From the NCBI RefSeq assembly GCF_040183065.1, contig NC_091125.1, positions 128,653,621-128,717,620 of the forward strand: 64,000 nucleotides of DNA, in the 5' to 3' direction. The notes under the pieces are model-generated. The model made no database searches. It was not told the DNA's origin and was given only the letters and a program-made list of their open reading frames with translations. How positions within the stretch are numbered: the stretch's first letter is position 1; each line of letters opens with the position of its first letter. This DNA comes from Periplaneta americana (Eukaryota > Arthropoda > Insecta > Blattodea > Blattidae). The position numbers and the translations under genes are program-made. Positions 45,524-56,625 of the stretch are shown here, one piece after another.

Positions 45524-46255
45524 ATGTCATCACGGTCCAAAGAAAAAATGGCAGCAGCATTCCGTAAACTGTTCCGCTCGTCCCAGAAGATCGGAGACCC
45601 CGAGGGTGCCGTCGGCGGTCAGGGGTGCTCCGGCGGCAGCGGGGGGTCCCCGGCCAGAAGACTGCTGGGGCGCCACGGCTACCACAGAGACGCCGTCACC
45701 CCGGCGGAGAGGAGCCCCGGAGGCATGGATGGCTCGGGGTCTTCCTCCGGCAGCCGCAAGTATGTTGCCGACCTATTCCGGTCCAAGAAGAGCAGCGGCG
45801 TATCGGGGAGCTCCAGCAGCTCAGACAAGCAGTCCCTGCTGGGCGCCAGCGGTGGGTCCCAGCGCACGGTGCGGGCGAGGCGCCTGATGAAGGAGCTGCG
45901 GGAGATACAGCGCATCCAGAACCAGTACCGCCACGACCCCATGTTCACGGTGGAGCTGGTGAACGACAACCTGTTCGAGTGGCACGTCCGCCTCTACCGC
46001 ATCGACGCCGAGAGCGAGCTGGCCACCGACATGAGGGACATGGGAATCCCCTACATCCTCCTGCATCTCGTGTTCCCGGACAATTTCCCCTTCGCTCCCC
46101 CCTTCATGCGTGTGATTTCACCCCGCATTGAAAAGGGATTCGTCATGGAGGGCGGGGCCATCTGCATGGAGCTGCTCACCCCGCGGGGATGGGCCAGCGC
46201 ATACACTGTCGAAGCCGTCGTCATGCAGTTCGCCGCCAGTATTGTCAAGGGACAG
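45524..46255 (+). CDS. UBE2QL1: UBE2QL1-like ubiquitin-conjugating enzyme E2, first coding exon (residues 1-244)
   Basis: Encodes the N-terminal 244 of 286 residues of an E2 enzyme that takes ubiquitin from E1 as a thioester and passes it to substrate/E3. The start is the first ATG after an in-frame TAA at 45485-45487. Residues 1-121 are a Ser/Gly/Arg-rich extension starting MSSRSKEKMAAAFRKLF, with no recognised fold; vertebrate UBE2QL1 starts near residue 122 (MKELREIQRIQ), so the extension looks like an insect-type long form (from memory). The UBC fold runs from about 122 to the end: FPDNFPFAPPFMRV, then GGAICMELLTPRGW with the catalytic Cys at residue 214 (codon 46163-46165), then AYTVEAVVMQFAASIVKGQ. 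As in the UBE2Q family, the canonical HPN motif is not seen. The exon ends CAG|GTAACC in phase 0; reading through hits a stop after six codons. Base composition is strikingly GC/CpG-rich against AT-rich flanks. A UBE2Q1/2 paralogue is less likely because the C-terminus matches the QL1 type. Confidence 0.93.
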
Positions 46256-46499
46256 GTAACCTTCTTCCTCTAGTACTGTTCACGACTGAAATCTGCGGCC
46301 CTATTCGTTCAAGCATTTGGGACTTGGGTTCTGAACTTATTCTCCAGCTCTGGAGTTTTGTAGTTAAATCACTTATGGATTAAAGCTGCTTGTACACGAT
46401 CAAATTTTCGTCTAATTCGACGGTTCATAAGACTTTTCAAGACTTGACAATACTTTTATTGACGAATCACATTGGCTTAAACTAGATAAGAAAAGAAAT

Positions 46500-46756
46500 T
46501 TACATTCACTTCTCCTTCTCTTCGAAATATTGAACTCTTCTATTCCTACGTATCTGTCGTCTCGCTTCATTTACCTTTCTTCCTACCATAACCTGAACAC
46601 ACGCTCTCGCCACGAAACAATACTAACAATGCCATCCCATCGCACCTTCTCATACTCATCCTCTTTCATAATAGCCCTGGCAAGACTCTGGAATTCGCTA
46701 CTTGCTAGCATCAGGGACTGTCGAAATGAACTTGTATTCGAACACAAACTTACTAG
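46500..46756 (+). mobile_element. Jockey/R1-like LINE ORF2 C-terminus (intronic)
   Basis: LLFEILNSSIPTYLSSRFIY, LSSYHNLNTRSRHETILTMP and SFIIALARLWNSLLASIRDC are the C-terminal end typical of this LINE group (F..LN.S.P.YL...F, R...LWN.LP..IR). It is followed by a TTTA array. Confidence 0.72.
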
Positions 46757-46761
46757 GCACT

Positions 46762-46832
<71 letters not shown>

Positions 46833-46837
46833 TTTGC

Positions 46838-46872
<35 letters not shown>

Positions 46873-46874
46873 TT
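46757..46874. repeat. (TTTA)n microsatellite
   Basis: Nearly pure array with one GCTTA slip. Read on the minus strand it is the tail of the LINE end at 46875. Confidence 0.95.
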
Positions 46875-47000
46875 CTGGTGTAGTTAAGGCCATCAGGCCT
46901 TCTCTTCCACACCACCAGAAATACAAATACACTTGGTCAATAATTGAGACTCGTTCAGATATGGCTTCTTGTAAATAGTTCGCTTATTCTGTCACAAAAT
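46875..47000 (-). mobile_element. LINE 3' end with conserved hairpin, minus orientation
   Basis: AAGGCCATCAGGCCTT forms a perfect 6-bp stem-loop. The neighbouring CTGGTGTAG and CACCACCAG pair as an outer stem. Confidence 0.6.
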
Positions 47001-47039
47001 ATTTCAATATACGGTGATTTTATCACTATATAATGTTAT

Positions 47040-47275
47040 TCTAGGTTTAATTTTTACTTAAGTAAAATAAAATCTTTCTTTGTTCTTAACTTCTACAATA
47101 AACTATCTAGTCTTTATTAATTAGTTAATCTTTTAGTACTTTGATTTTTATTGTATTTGTAAATTTAATATTAGTTGTAATTACAATTGTAATTGTATTA
47201 TCGTAGTAATTGTAATCCCCTGGTAGAGGGGAAGAGAAGGCGTGATGACATTGTCTCTACCAGGTTAAATAAATA
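47040..47275 (+). mobile_element. LINE 3' UTR, plus orientation
   Basis: AT-rich UTR ending CCTGGTAGAGGGGAAGAGAA and CTCTACCAGGTTAAATAAAT. It may be the 3' remainder of the LINE at 46500, split by the minus-strand copy. Confidence 0.5.
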
Positions 47276-47277
47276 TA

Positions 47278-47514
47278 GGGTAAAGGTTGGTAATATTGTG
47301 ATACGAGTAATATTGTGATAATTCTTTTTGAAAATCTATTACAATTTTACTGAGCGAGAGAAGGAACGGTTTTGTGCATAAACTTGTCCACGAACATTCC
47401 CTTAATACGTTCACGCAAAAAAACCGATCTTCTTCTCGCTCAATAAAATTGTAATAAATTCTCAAAAAGAAGTATCATTATATTACTCATATCACAATAT
47501 TACCAACGTTTACC
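47278..47514. mobile_element. Palindromic MITE (237 bp), about 100-bp arms, TA-flanked
   Basis: Arms start GGTAAASGTTGGTAATATTG and share GAGTAATAT, CTTTTTGA.AAT and ACAATTTTA.TGAGCGAGA. TA is duplicated at 47276-47277 and 47515-47516. Confidence 0.8.
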
Positions 47515-48380
47515 TATACATTACTACTATTATACTATACCACATATGGATTAAAACTGCTTCTACACGATCAAATTTTCGTCTAGTTCGACGTTTCACA
47601 AGACTTTTCTAGACTGACAACACTTCACGAGTTTTATAGTCAAATCATTTACTATAATTTAAAAGTATTTGATTGTCTCTAAAGTTATTGTTCTAACTCA
47701 TCAAAGACTCGACAGTCCTTTAAAGAAATTTACCAACGAGATTCGAAAATATTATGGCGCTAGGAACCACAAAAAACATGGCGTCCGGGATGAGAAAAGA
47801 CTTTTACGAGTTAATTAAATTGTAAATATGAATTAAACACATGCCTGTACGGTGTGAGTTCTTTGGAATACCGTAATAAAATTAAGAAAAATGAAGCAAA
47901 GGCCTATGAGAAAATTGCAAGGCAGATATCTCGAGTGAAGTATCAATACATGCATTTTTGAATGAAGGAGATTCTAACCTGCATCCTAGGCAAATAGTAA
48001 TCGCAAATATATTGTTTATTAATGTGCAGTATTGATATTCTTTGTTTTAGGATACCGTATAGTTAATTAGGCTAATATAAATATTGTTTTGTATAGCCTA
48101 GTTATTCTCCGAAGGATTTAGATATTGTTTCTTTGAAATGGGAATTAAAATAAAAATTTTTCTCTAGAAGAAATACCTCTCTCTAATAATACATATAGCG
48201 TACAGTAGGATTACAAAACTTACTTCAGTCATAAATTTTATCATTGCAAATATCAATCAAAAAAAAACCTTCAAGATTAATTTCTAAGACATCTCCATAC
48301 TGGCTAATATGGCATGATATATAATGGCGTTCTAAATTAACTTTATTAACAGTCGTAATAACGTGTCCACAGACTACACA

Positions 48381-48639
48381 GCCACCGGCATGGCTCAGTC
48401 GGTTAAGGTGCTTGCCTGCCAATTTTAAGTTGCGCTCGGGCGCGGGTTCGATCTCCGCTTGGGCTGATTACCTGGTTGGGTTTTTTCCGAGGTTTTCCCC
48501 AACCGTAAGGTGAATGCCAGGTAATCTATGGCGAATCCTCGGCCTCATCTCGCCAAATACCATCCCACTATCACCAATCTCATCGACGCTAAATAACCTC
48601 GTAGTTGATACTGCGTCGTTAAATAACCAACTAAAAAAA
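48381..48639 (+). mobile_element. tRNA-derived SINE (family D), 12-bp TSD
   Basis: Head GGCATGGCTCAGTCGGTTAA (box A) and GCGGGTTCGATCTCCGC (box B), body GATTACCTGGTTGGG, end GCGTCGTTAAATAACC. ACAGACTACACA is duplicated at 48369-48380 and 48640-48651. Confidence 0.9.
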
Positions 48640-49204
48640 ACAGACTACACACTGCCCCATTCTCTAACTCACCCTCACAAAAGCAGCGCTTCACTATAGC
48701 GCTACACGACGCCAAAGATGTCATCATGTTGCCTGGATGGTAAGCATTTCTGGTAGTATAGTATGTGGATGGGGTATGCAAAAAAAGGAAAAATATATCT
48801 GATTTTAAAGATAAAGACACAGTGTTCTCAGTGCGGTATGCAGTGATTTGCACTATTATGTGTATATCTATATATTATCCCCTCTTTATGGGAGGGTACG
48901 GACTAGGACTGTCCTCGCACGCATACCATTTGGGTAGGCCCATTTTACTGACCGGAATGGAATGGTGGGTATGCGCCCTACAGATCCCTCTGCGAGCCGC
49001 CTTCGAACTTCCCTACAGCCTAAAAGATCCCTTTACCGCGGCCCCACAACCCTGGTCCCACAAAATACCATGAGCCCAGTGGAGAACCCACGGTGTGTAG
49101 CACTACCACCAACAACGAATGACCATATATCCAAGGGGTTCAATTTCTGCGGCAAGCCAAAGCAAGCCCGAAACCTAGGAAAGAAAGGAAGATGATGTTG
49201 AAAG

Positions 49205-49400
49205 AGGGAAATGTAATTATGATGACGAAATGAATCCGATGTCCGACGCCGAAAGCTAACCAGCAATTCTGCTTCAATTGGTTGAGGAAAAACCTCGGAA
49301 AAACCTCAACCAGGTAACTTGTCCCAACCAGGATTTGAACCGGAGCCGGCTCGTTCCACGATCAGACGTGCTAACCGTTACTCCACAGCGGCGGACACGA
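49205..49400 (-). mobile_element. Diverged SINE-C
   Basis: ACCTCAACCAGGTAACTTGT, CCAGGATTTGAACC and CGTTACTCCACAGC correspond to SINE-C in reverse. Confidence 0.72.
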
Positions 49401-49851
49401 TGTGTACATAAAGAAGAAGACAGCAACATTCAAAAAGCAGCTTTTATTCAACATTTACATTTCACAATAAATGTTCGAGTGTGCGCCGTAGACTTTATTG
49501 CATAATTCAAGACCCCAAACCACACAAAAATATTTGAGGTGCTCGATCTCGGATTCACCTGTGGCAGCTGCAATAAAATTGGTGCCCAAATTAGAAATAA
49601 TTCCTCTCATTCATATTGCAGAGCACCTCTCTCTGAACGCTGGCATTCCAGTGTAAAAACGACCTCTGCGCACTCATTCTGTACCGCTGGCTGCCGAACC
49701 TCCAGGCGAAACGACATCTTGGGCGTCGCATAGTGCTTCAATAACGCTCGGAAAATCCAGCTTTTCAACATTCAACGGAATGCCTAAATCAGTGGCCAAT
49801 GCATTTCACAGTAGTAATTAATTAATTCATAGTTCTCTTTTTGTTATTAAT

Positions 49852-49878
49852 GGAGAAAAATTCGCTCCGGCGCACAGT
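49852..49878 (-). repeat. SINE-A tail scrap
   Basis: GGAGAAAAATTCGCTCCGGC only. Confidence 0.5.
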
Positions 49879-50646
49879 GTGCAAAAAAGCAAATCTAGCT
49901 GGACAAAAATTAGTAAATTCTCTGCTTCCTATCGGCTTGTTATGAAACTTTGTACAGACCTTATAGACAGCACATAATTTCTGTATACAATCTCTGACTA
50001 CGTTTGTTAAGAGGGGGTGCATTTACACAAAATTAATAACTTCTTTTCTACATAACAGATAACTTGTAACCATAACAGATAATTCTGTAGGACCAAAAAT
50101 GTAATACTTTCATAGGGTACGTCTTTCTTAATCCAACATGCTGCTTATTCATATACATAATCATTCCTCTTTCCTTACCTGGCGCTTGATGCCCGCGCAC
50201 GACGTCAAGGTCAGAAAATTGCTTTTGCTTTGACATCACTGGTGTAAGCGTACTTCCTAACCACGGGAGAAGTCAGGACCAAAGATGTAACAAATTGATA
50301 CATTTTTCAATCTGATACTATATCTAAAAAAAATTCTTTTGAAATAGTTTCGCTATTTCTCAATAGGTGACACCATTATTGGGGCGATTAAAAAAAATTT
50401 CCGAGGAAAATTATGATGTAGATTAATCATACATTATTTTCATAATTGAAAATATCAGCGGTTTGCAGCTAAACCAAGCGTTGTTTTACAATCGGCAGAG
50501 GGGAATAAAACATTGAATTCTATAGTACGGGTATATTTATGTACGATTGGTTACACTGACTATTATCGTCGCCATCTATTCATAGAAGTAATGACTAAAA
50601 AGCTGCACTTACACCAACAAATTATCGAGCACTATCGATTAGTAGG

Positions 50647-50905
50647 AGTCCACACCTGTGGAGTAACGGTCAGCGCGTCTGGCCGCGAAACCAGGTGGCC
50701 CGGGTTCGAATCCCGGTCGGGGCAGGTTACCTGGTTGAGATTTTTTCCGGGGTTTTCCCTCAACCCAATATGAGCAAATGCTGGGTAACTTTCGGTGCTG
50801 TACCCCGGACTCATTTCACCGCCATTATCACCTTAATTTCATTCAGACGCTAAATAACCTAGATGTTGATAAAGCGTCGTAAAATAACCCAATAAAAAAA
50901 TTTTA
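50647..50905 (+). mobile_element. SINE-C, best copy, 13-bp TSD
   Basis: Head GGAGTAACGGTCAGCGCGTC and GGGTTCGAATCCCGG, linker GGTTACCTGGTTGAG, body GCTGGGTAACTTTCGGTGCT, end GATAAAGCGTCGTAAAATAA. ATCGATTAGTAGG is at 50634-50646 and 50906-50918. Confidence 0.92.
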
Positions 50906-51353
50906 ATCGATTAGTAGGGTCAGGTATTTTTGAACGCCAGTGTACATAGAGGGCAAACTTTTATGCTATTTCTCACAGGCTGCTGTTCCAGTACGACAAA
51001 GTGAGAGCTGTTTCTTTTTCTGTACAACAGCCCCACATAAAAAATACCACTTTCTTCTGCTCAAAGAGCACAATTCTCGAATTTTACATTTACCAGTGAA
51101 ATTGTATACATACTAATCAGCGTATTTCTTAGAAAACCTGAAATCTACGCACTCTTCTTTTGGTAAAATACCTTAAACTTTAGGCATATCCCAAAAATAA
51201 ATTTGCCTATGAGTGTTCACGATCTAGTCTTAACTTTGCATTTACTTTGATGATTGTGACTTTTAAATTGTGTTATTTTTCATGTAAATTTATTTTATGA
51301 AGTTCAAAAGTGTATAACTGAATGACATTAATGTTGTAATTCTTTTCGTGTAG

Positions 51354-51482
51354 GGACGTATAGCTAAGAAACATAAAGGCAGCAAGGACTTCAACCGACG
51401 TTCAGCAGAAGAATCCTTCCGGAGCTTGGTAAAAACTCATGAGAAATATGGTTGGGTCACACCTCCCCTCGCAGATGGCTAA
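51354..51482 (+). CDS. UBE2QL1: UBE2QL1-like E2, last coding exon (residues 245-286)
   Basis: Follows a pyrimidine-rich stretch ending ...TTTTCGTGTAG and continues the upstream exon in phase 0: KGQ|GRIAKKHKGSKDFNRR. It ends with HEKYGWVTPPLADG and TAA at 51480-51482. The HEKYGWVTPP signature is the conserved C-terminal tail of UBE2QL1/UBE2Q proteins, after the catalytic domain. Without this exon the enzyme would lack its last helices. The exon is 129 bp (42 codons plus stop). A CAG|GTACCT donor-like site lies 11 bases after the stop, so the 3' UTR may itself be spliced. The sequence is less GC-rich than the first exon. Confidence 0.92.
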   Translation, partial: GRIAKKHKGSKDFNRRSAEESFRSLVKTHEKYGWVTPPLADG

Positions 51483-52158
51483 CGTCCACTCAGGTACCTA
51501 TCAATTTTACTTCTGATATTTTCACACGCTAAATTAACCGTCAAATATTAAGACAACCGGGTCCAGAGCAGTTCTGCGCATATATGATTGCATGATGCTT
51601 TCATGTAACAATAAATTTCATTCGTTTACTAGGCGTTAGAGTAGCCACAACAGTTGTGTGCTGTATGGTTATTGATGTAGAAACTTGTTTGGAGTATAGT
51701 GTATGTCAATTTTTCTCTATCACTATTCAGCTTCTATCGTGTTGAAAGAACACACACTGAATGAATTTAAATTAATCTAACCTAAAGCTATAAAAGTAAT
51801 TCACGATGTGTCCTTTTATATTCATGTGTACTTCGGAAGAGGTCGCTTTTGTTCCTCCCCCCCTCAAACATTGATACAGGCTAATTTTAATAAAATTTTA
51901 CATGTAGGCTAATTAGAGTAACTACTTCACTCACCATATTTTTTTCTGACAGATGACTGAAAAAACTCTGTGATCATCGCGAATTCAAGCGTTTAAACAG
52001 TCTTCTTCAGAGTCGGACGGTCTTCCTGAACGTAGAGAATCATTCAGGTCGAAATGACTCTCTTTGAAAAAAAAATTCGTGCCCTACTTTCACTGATGGC
52101 GTTCTCCCCATAAACGGCACAAGTGATTCTAGCTGTCTCCGATGTCTTTACTCCCCAG
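51483..52158 (+). other. 3' flank of the UBE2QL1-like gene
   Basis: Contains AATAAA-like signals (51610) and a donor-like CAG|GTACCT at 51491-51498. The transcript end cannot be fixed. Confidence 0.35.
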
Positions 52159-52162
52159 TTAA

Positions 52163-52868
52163 GGGGTTAGATACAGCTTACAGGAGTAAAATTTTGGAAA
52201 TATTCAACATTTTTTCCTCCATTACTGTATCGTGTACAGTAATGAAAATTAGTAAGTGTGAAACACAGTCCTTCTGCTGTATGAAAAAAACATTTTTACG
52301 ATTTAAAAAAATTATTTGTATTTTTTTTTTTTTCAAAATTCAGTTCACTGTGCAGTGAAGAAGTGTTTCCCACATAACCCAAAAACTATCCAACACTGTG
52401 TGATGACATTTTTTGTGTATTTATGCATGTCATATCTACAATATGACGCAAGATCACTTCTCTACCTTTGATAGATTGTCTGATAAAAAAATAAATTAAT
52501 TTAAAAAATGGTCAAATATCAGTATTTTCTTCTAACACAAAATAAAAAAAATATGATTTATTAAGGAATGTAGTTGAAAGAGCATGATGTTGTAAACATG
52601 AGTTTCAGCAATAAAGTAAAAGAGAGAGAACATGAAAAAGGTAACAAATTTATGAGTTATGAGGGAAACGCTTCACCACTGCACGGTAAACTGCGAACAT
52701 TTTGAATTTTGAAAAAGAAATGTAAATAATTTTTTTAAAATCGTTAAAAAATTTTTTTCATATAGCAGAAGGATAGTGTTTTTTCATTATTGTACAAGAA
52801 ACAGTAATAGAGGGAAAAAATGTTGAATACTTCCAAAACTTTTACTGCTGAAAGCTGTACCTAACCCC
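52163..52868. mobile_element. TTAA-flanked element with about 220-bp imperfect TIRs
   Basis: Ends GGGGTTAGRTACAGCTT then AGTAAAA.TTTTGGAA, flanked by TTAA (52159-52162, 52869-52872). Homology of the arms runs through TTCTGCT.TATGAAAAAAA to GTGCAGTG and GCGTTTCCC-like blocks. No ORF. piggyBac/Kolobok-type target. Confidence 0.82.
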
Positions 52869-53195
52869 TTAAATTCAAATAAAAGAATATGTTGGAAATG
52901 TTCGTTTTTTTATACTTGACACTCCATTCTCTTTAGTTTATGATTAACACAAACTTTCTTACAAATTGAAAAATTCAAGGCGTAATCAATAACAAGACTG
53001 CAACATTAAGATGACAAATCCCAAACAAGTTTCTTATAAATGTCATCTTGCCATGTAAAAAACGAACTTATTCACTAACTTAATAGAACCATAAAATATA
53101 ATTAATTTTATCTTTAAAATCTTTCTCAAAATAAAAATTTAAAAACACTATAATATAAATCATGTTAAAATTTCTTAAAATATATTAAAATTGAT

Positions 53196-53335
53196 CAGTC
53201 TAAACATGTTTTGGGACTTTGGCATCCCTACATCAGTAGCTGTATGTGTGTAAAATATAAAATCTTAACTGTTTTTCAGTCTAAACATGTTTCAAGGCCT
53301 TCCTTCCCCATCATTAGTAGCTGTACATCTGTAAA
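53196..53335 (+). repeat. Tandem pair of about 75-bp units
   Basis: CAGTCTAAACATGTTT and AGTAGCTGTA..TGTGTAAAA occur twice in order. Confidence 0.55.
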
Positions 53336-55570
53336 AAAATACTAATATAACCAATCTTCAAAACGTTATGATTATTTTTATTATCGGGAATGAAAAAAGT
53401 TCAATGTAGACCTCCCCTAAGTAATTCACCACTGCTTTCTCCCTCATTTGGTTGGAGATCAGCACATAGTGGAATACCCGAAATCTGCTTCTGAATAAAA
53501 GATTATTTTTGAAGTACAGCTCGACCAAGTTAAGTCTGCGAGCCGAGAGGGGAAGTTGGAGACAGTTCTGTAGGGAAAGGACGCGGTAACGAGAGGAGAC
53601 CAGTACAGTCTCATATGACAGCAAAGTTTTCTAACTGCGCTTCAGTTCATAGAGCGGTAACAATTTAAGACGCTTTGAAATAGACTGTACTTCTTCTTCT
53701 AATTGACAGTGAGGTTTGGCGTTCTGATTGGCAAGCGTGGGCGTAGGAGAGAAAGTTGCATGAGGGGGGAGGCTGGGAGACAGCGTAACTGTTGCCTTTA
53801 TTTGAAGACAAGGACAACAAATGCGCGCGCTCCGTAGTGTATTTTAAACGATGTGCACACGTTGAAATCTGAGCGTCAAGTGACCTATGTGGCAACTGTG
53901 TTTTGCCTCTATATTCCATCCCGATATCCCCACTCGCAGACTTGACTTGGACGAGCTGTATTTGTCTCACAGCTAATTTCAGTGATCCACAATAATGTAC
54001 TTAAATCATTGTTTTCTTCTTTTGTTTCAGCAAGATCACCAATGTTTCACAACATCCAACCTTTGTGATCTTCAGACTCGATAATTAAAATATGTCCATC
54101 TAATTCCATTAAATTGTGTGCTGTATTCAGTCTCTGAATGGTAATGATGTACTAAATATTATTGCGTGCCAACAAATTCTAGTTGAAGTATGGTGGCGAT
54201 ATACTTGTGGATATTTATAAACAGAAAATCCAAAATAACCTGGAAAGGTAGTTGGAGTGTTCGATGTAGCCCTGGTCTCAGATGTATCCGTGGAGACATT
54301 CTTTGCTTCACCACGACGTCATACAAATATTTGCTCACAGTTTGGTGAAAGCTGTACCGGAAAGAAGCAACTAACCTTTCAACTACCATTCTTCCACTAT
54401 GTATTAATTTTTGTCTTTCCATTATTTTTGTTCATACGATTAGGATATAGGACTCAACAATGTGGTTCAATGACAATATGCAGAGTGATGCCGGGCTGGA
54501 GTCTGAACAGACGAAAGCCTTCCCTATAGATTTTGGAAATAAAACCCACAACATCCACTTGCAAAACCCGAATGTGGATAATAGTGCACCAAGAAATGTA
54601 AATGGTACATGTTACATTACTCCCCATAATTTTGTGATATCGTAATATATATTCAAAATTGTTTAAACTTTAGTGCCAAATATGTATGGCATTTGTGAAA
54701 TATACACCGTTAGACTGTGTTTCGATAGCTGAATGGTTAAAAGACAGAAGAAGCAACGGAGGTGAGGAGTAATGTAAAATATATCTGATAAGAGGTTTGT
54801 TTCATGCATTAAATTTACTTTTATTGTGACAATTTCATAATAAATATTTTAAAAAGAGTTGTTTATTTTTCTCTTATATTCCCTCCATTCTACCTGTTCG
54901 ATGTCCATAGCTTTCTACTAGGAGAGGATAATATAGCTGTAAGGAATTTCTTGATACGGGAAAGTGATGATTTTGATAGCCTATGGAGATGCTTCTCTGC
55001 TTATAATAACTACCAATGATGAAATTTTGCTTCAGAATTGCGACCTATTGACCAGAAGTGCTCGATGAAATGGTAGTTACCATAAATCGCCACATCGGAA
55101 GTTCTACTTACTGAAGTCATGCTTTGACTCGCGTTTTCAGGAACAGTGGGCTCTTTTTTCGATTTTTAACTACGTTATTTCGACTGCGAGTTTATCTAAC
55201 GTCAATGGGATTGGTTAGTGATAGTGAAATGGTATTTGCAGCTCTCCTGTCTCCTCGTTGCTGTGAGGTGTTTGTTTTTATGAATCAGTTTGGATACGAG
55301 ATAGAGAAGGTCTATTCTTTACGCATAATCGTGAGGCGAGAAATGTTTACCTCCATCTGCCTTATCATCCTACAATAGTGAGAAAGAGTATTTATCTTCG
55401 TATCTAACAGAATTTTTATTACTTTACTTGTGCCAGAATCTCTTTGCTTACATCTATGCTGCACGTATCATTCAATCTAACGCCTACTCCCAAACAATGG
55501 ACTGCCACTACATAGTGAGTCCTATAATGCCTTTGTCACTTTTTCCTGGTCGTCGAACTTTAATCGCTCC
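53336..55570. other. No supported gene
   Basis: Short frames only. A good acceptor-like tract (TTTTCTTCTTTTGTTTCAG ending at 54030) is noted as a possible 3' UTR exon of the upstream gene. Confidence 0.35.
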
Positions 55571-55574
55571 TCTC

Positions 55575-55650
55575 GTGGGTACTCACCTTGTCGTGGTGAG
55601 GGGGGCTTAAACTTGTTGTTTAAGCTAACAAGTAACAAAGAGGTACCCAC
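55575..55650 (+). other. Cloverleaf-like set of hairpins
   Basis: Outer stem GTGGGTAC / GTACCCAC encloses CTCACC-loop-GGTGAG and CTTAAAC-loop-GTTTAAG. Possibly a LINE 5' end structure; unverified. Confidence 0.4.
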
Positions 55651-56082
55651 ATAAGCTGCATTAACACCAACGCAGTCCCACTATATTTTTCATGGAGTCC
55701 CTCAGTGTAAAATTCTCCGGAGGTAAAATAGTCCCTCAATCATATCTCCGGGTAGGGACTGCACTGAGAGATGCCAAGAATCGTACTAAAGTACTTATTT
55801 GGAACTTTAATCGCCTTTCGTGGCGTGGCCTCTTCATGGTTTCGCGATATGCGGCCGCATTTGTCGTACTGCTCTTGGGCATGAATTGAGTACACACAAC
55901 GACTTGATTGTCGAAGGAAAGGATCGGCAACAACTTTCCGACGAAGGGAACAATTCGGCACTTTTTTGGAGGTGGAGAATTGGAATGTTTCCATTCACGT
56001 GAAGTCCATTTCGTTTCTGGTGAGAAGTGATAGACCAGTGGTCGGCAGGTTGTGATGAGTAATCGCTCACAACATTCTAATG

Positions 56083-56600
56083 GGGGCAGATAAAAAAGTT
56101 ATTTTTTTTTCTTCTACATGTTAATTATGTCAAAAGAAGTACTCATACAAATTTTGGCCACTCGATCGCAATTACGAGGCCGTCCAGAAAGTGATTTTCC
56201 CTGGAACCGTTTACAGAAAAAAGCACAATTGCATGGAAAGATTTATTGAAACATACAGCAATTGTTGCGCTATTTGTTAACATATCTTCCACTGGAATTG
56301 AGACAATTGTGGGATCGGAACCAGGTAACCGTCTGCACCTCTGTCGATCCCATGATATGACGAATATCTCAATTCCGGTGGGGAATATGTTGAAAAATAG
56401 CTCAGCAATTGCTGTGTCTGTTCAATAAATTTTTCCAATGAAACTGTGTTTCCTTTCTGTTAACGGCCAACGGCAAACTTATTTTTATGGCCCTCGTAAT
56501 TGCGGTCGAGTTGCCAAAATTTGTATAAGCGCTTCTTCTGACATTATTGACATGGTGAAAGAAAAAAAAAAAACTTTTTTTCTGCCCCCATCAGAATTTT
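56083..56600. mobile_element. About 500-bp imperfect palindrome
   Basis: Outer TGGGGGCAGAWAAAAAAGTT, middle TACAAATTTTGGC.ACTCGA and CGCAATTACGAG, inner GAAAATTTATTGAA and GGAATTGAGA blocks occur on both arms. The centre is near 56322. GGCCGTCCAGAAAGTGATTT on the left arm resembles mariner-type ends. Confidence 0.7.
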
Positions 56601-56625
56601 TGCTTAGCGGCAAACTAGTATAAGG

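Larger units (their letters stand above)
46256..51353 (+). other. Intron of the UBE2QL1-like gene, loaded with repeats
   Basis: A GT-AG intron of 5,098 bp joining two phase-0 exons. It contains a LINE C-terminal fragment with a (TTTA)n tract, LINE 3' ends, a palindromic MITE (47278-47514), SINEs at 48381-48639 and 50647-50905, and a decayed SINE at 49205-49400. No coding sequence of its own is seen. Confidence 0.88.

Noticed and set aside
45450..45887. 145-codon frame overlapping the E2 exon
   Set aside because: Shadow of the GC-rich UBE2QL1-like frame; low complexity and no homology.
47265..47465. 66-codon open frame on the minus strand
   Set aside because: Lies within the arms of a palindromic MITE.
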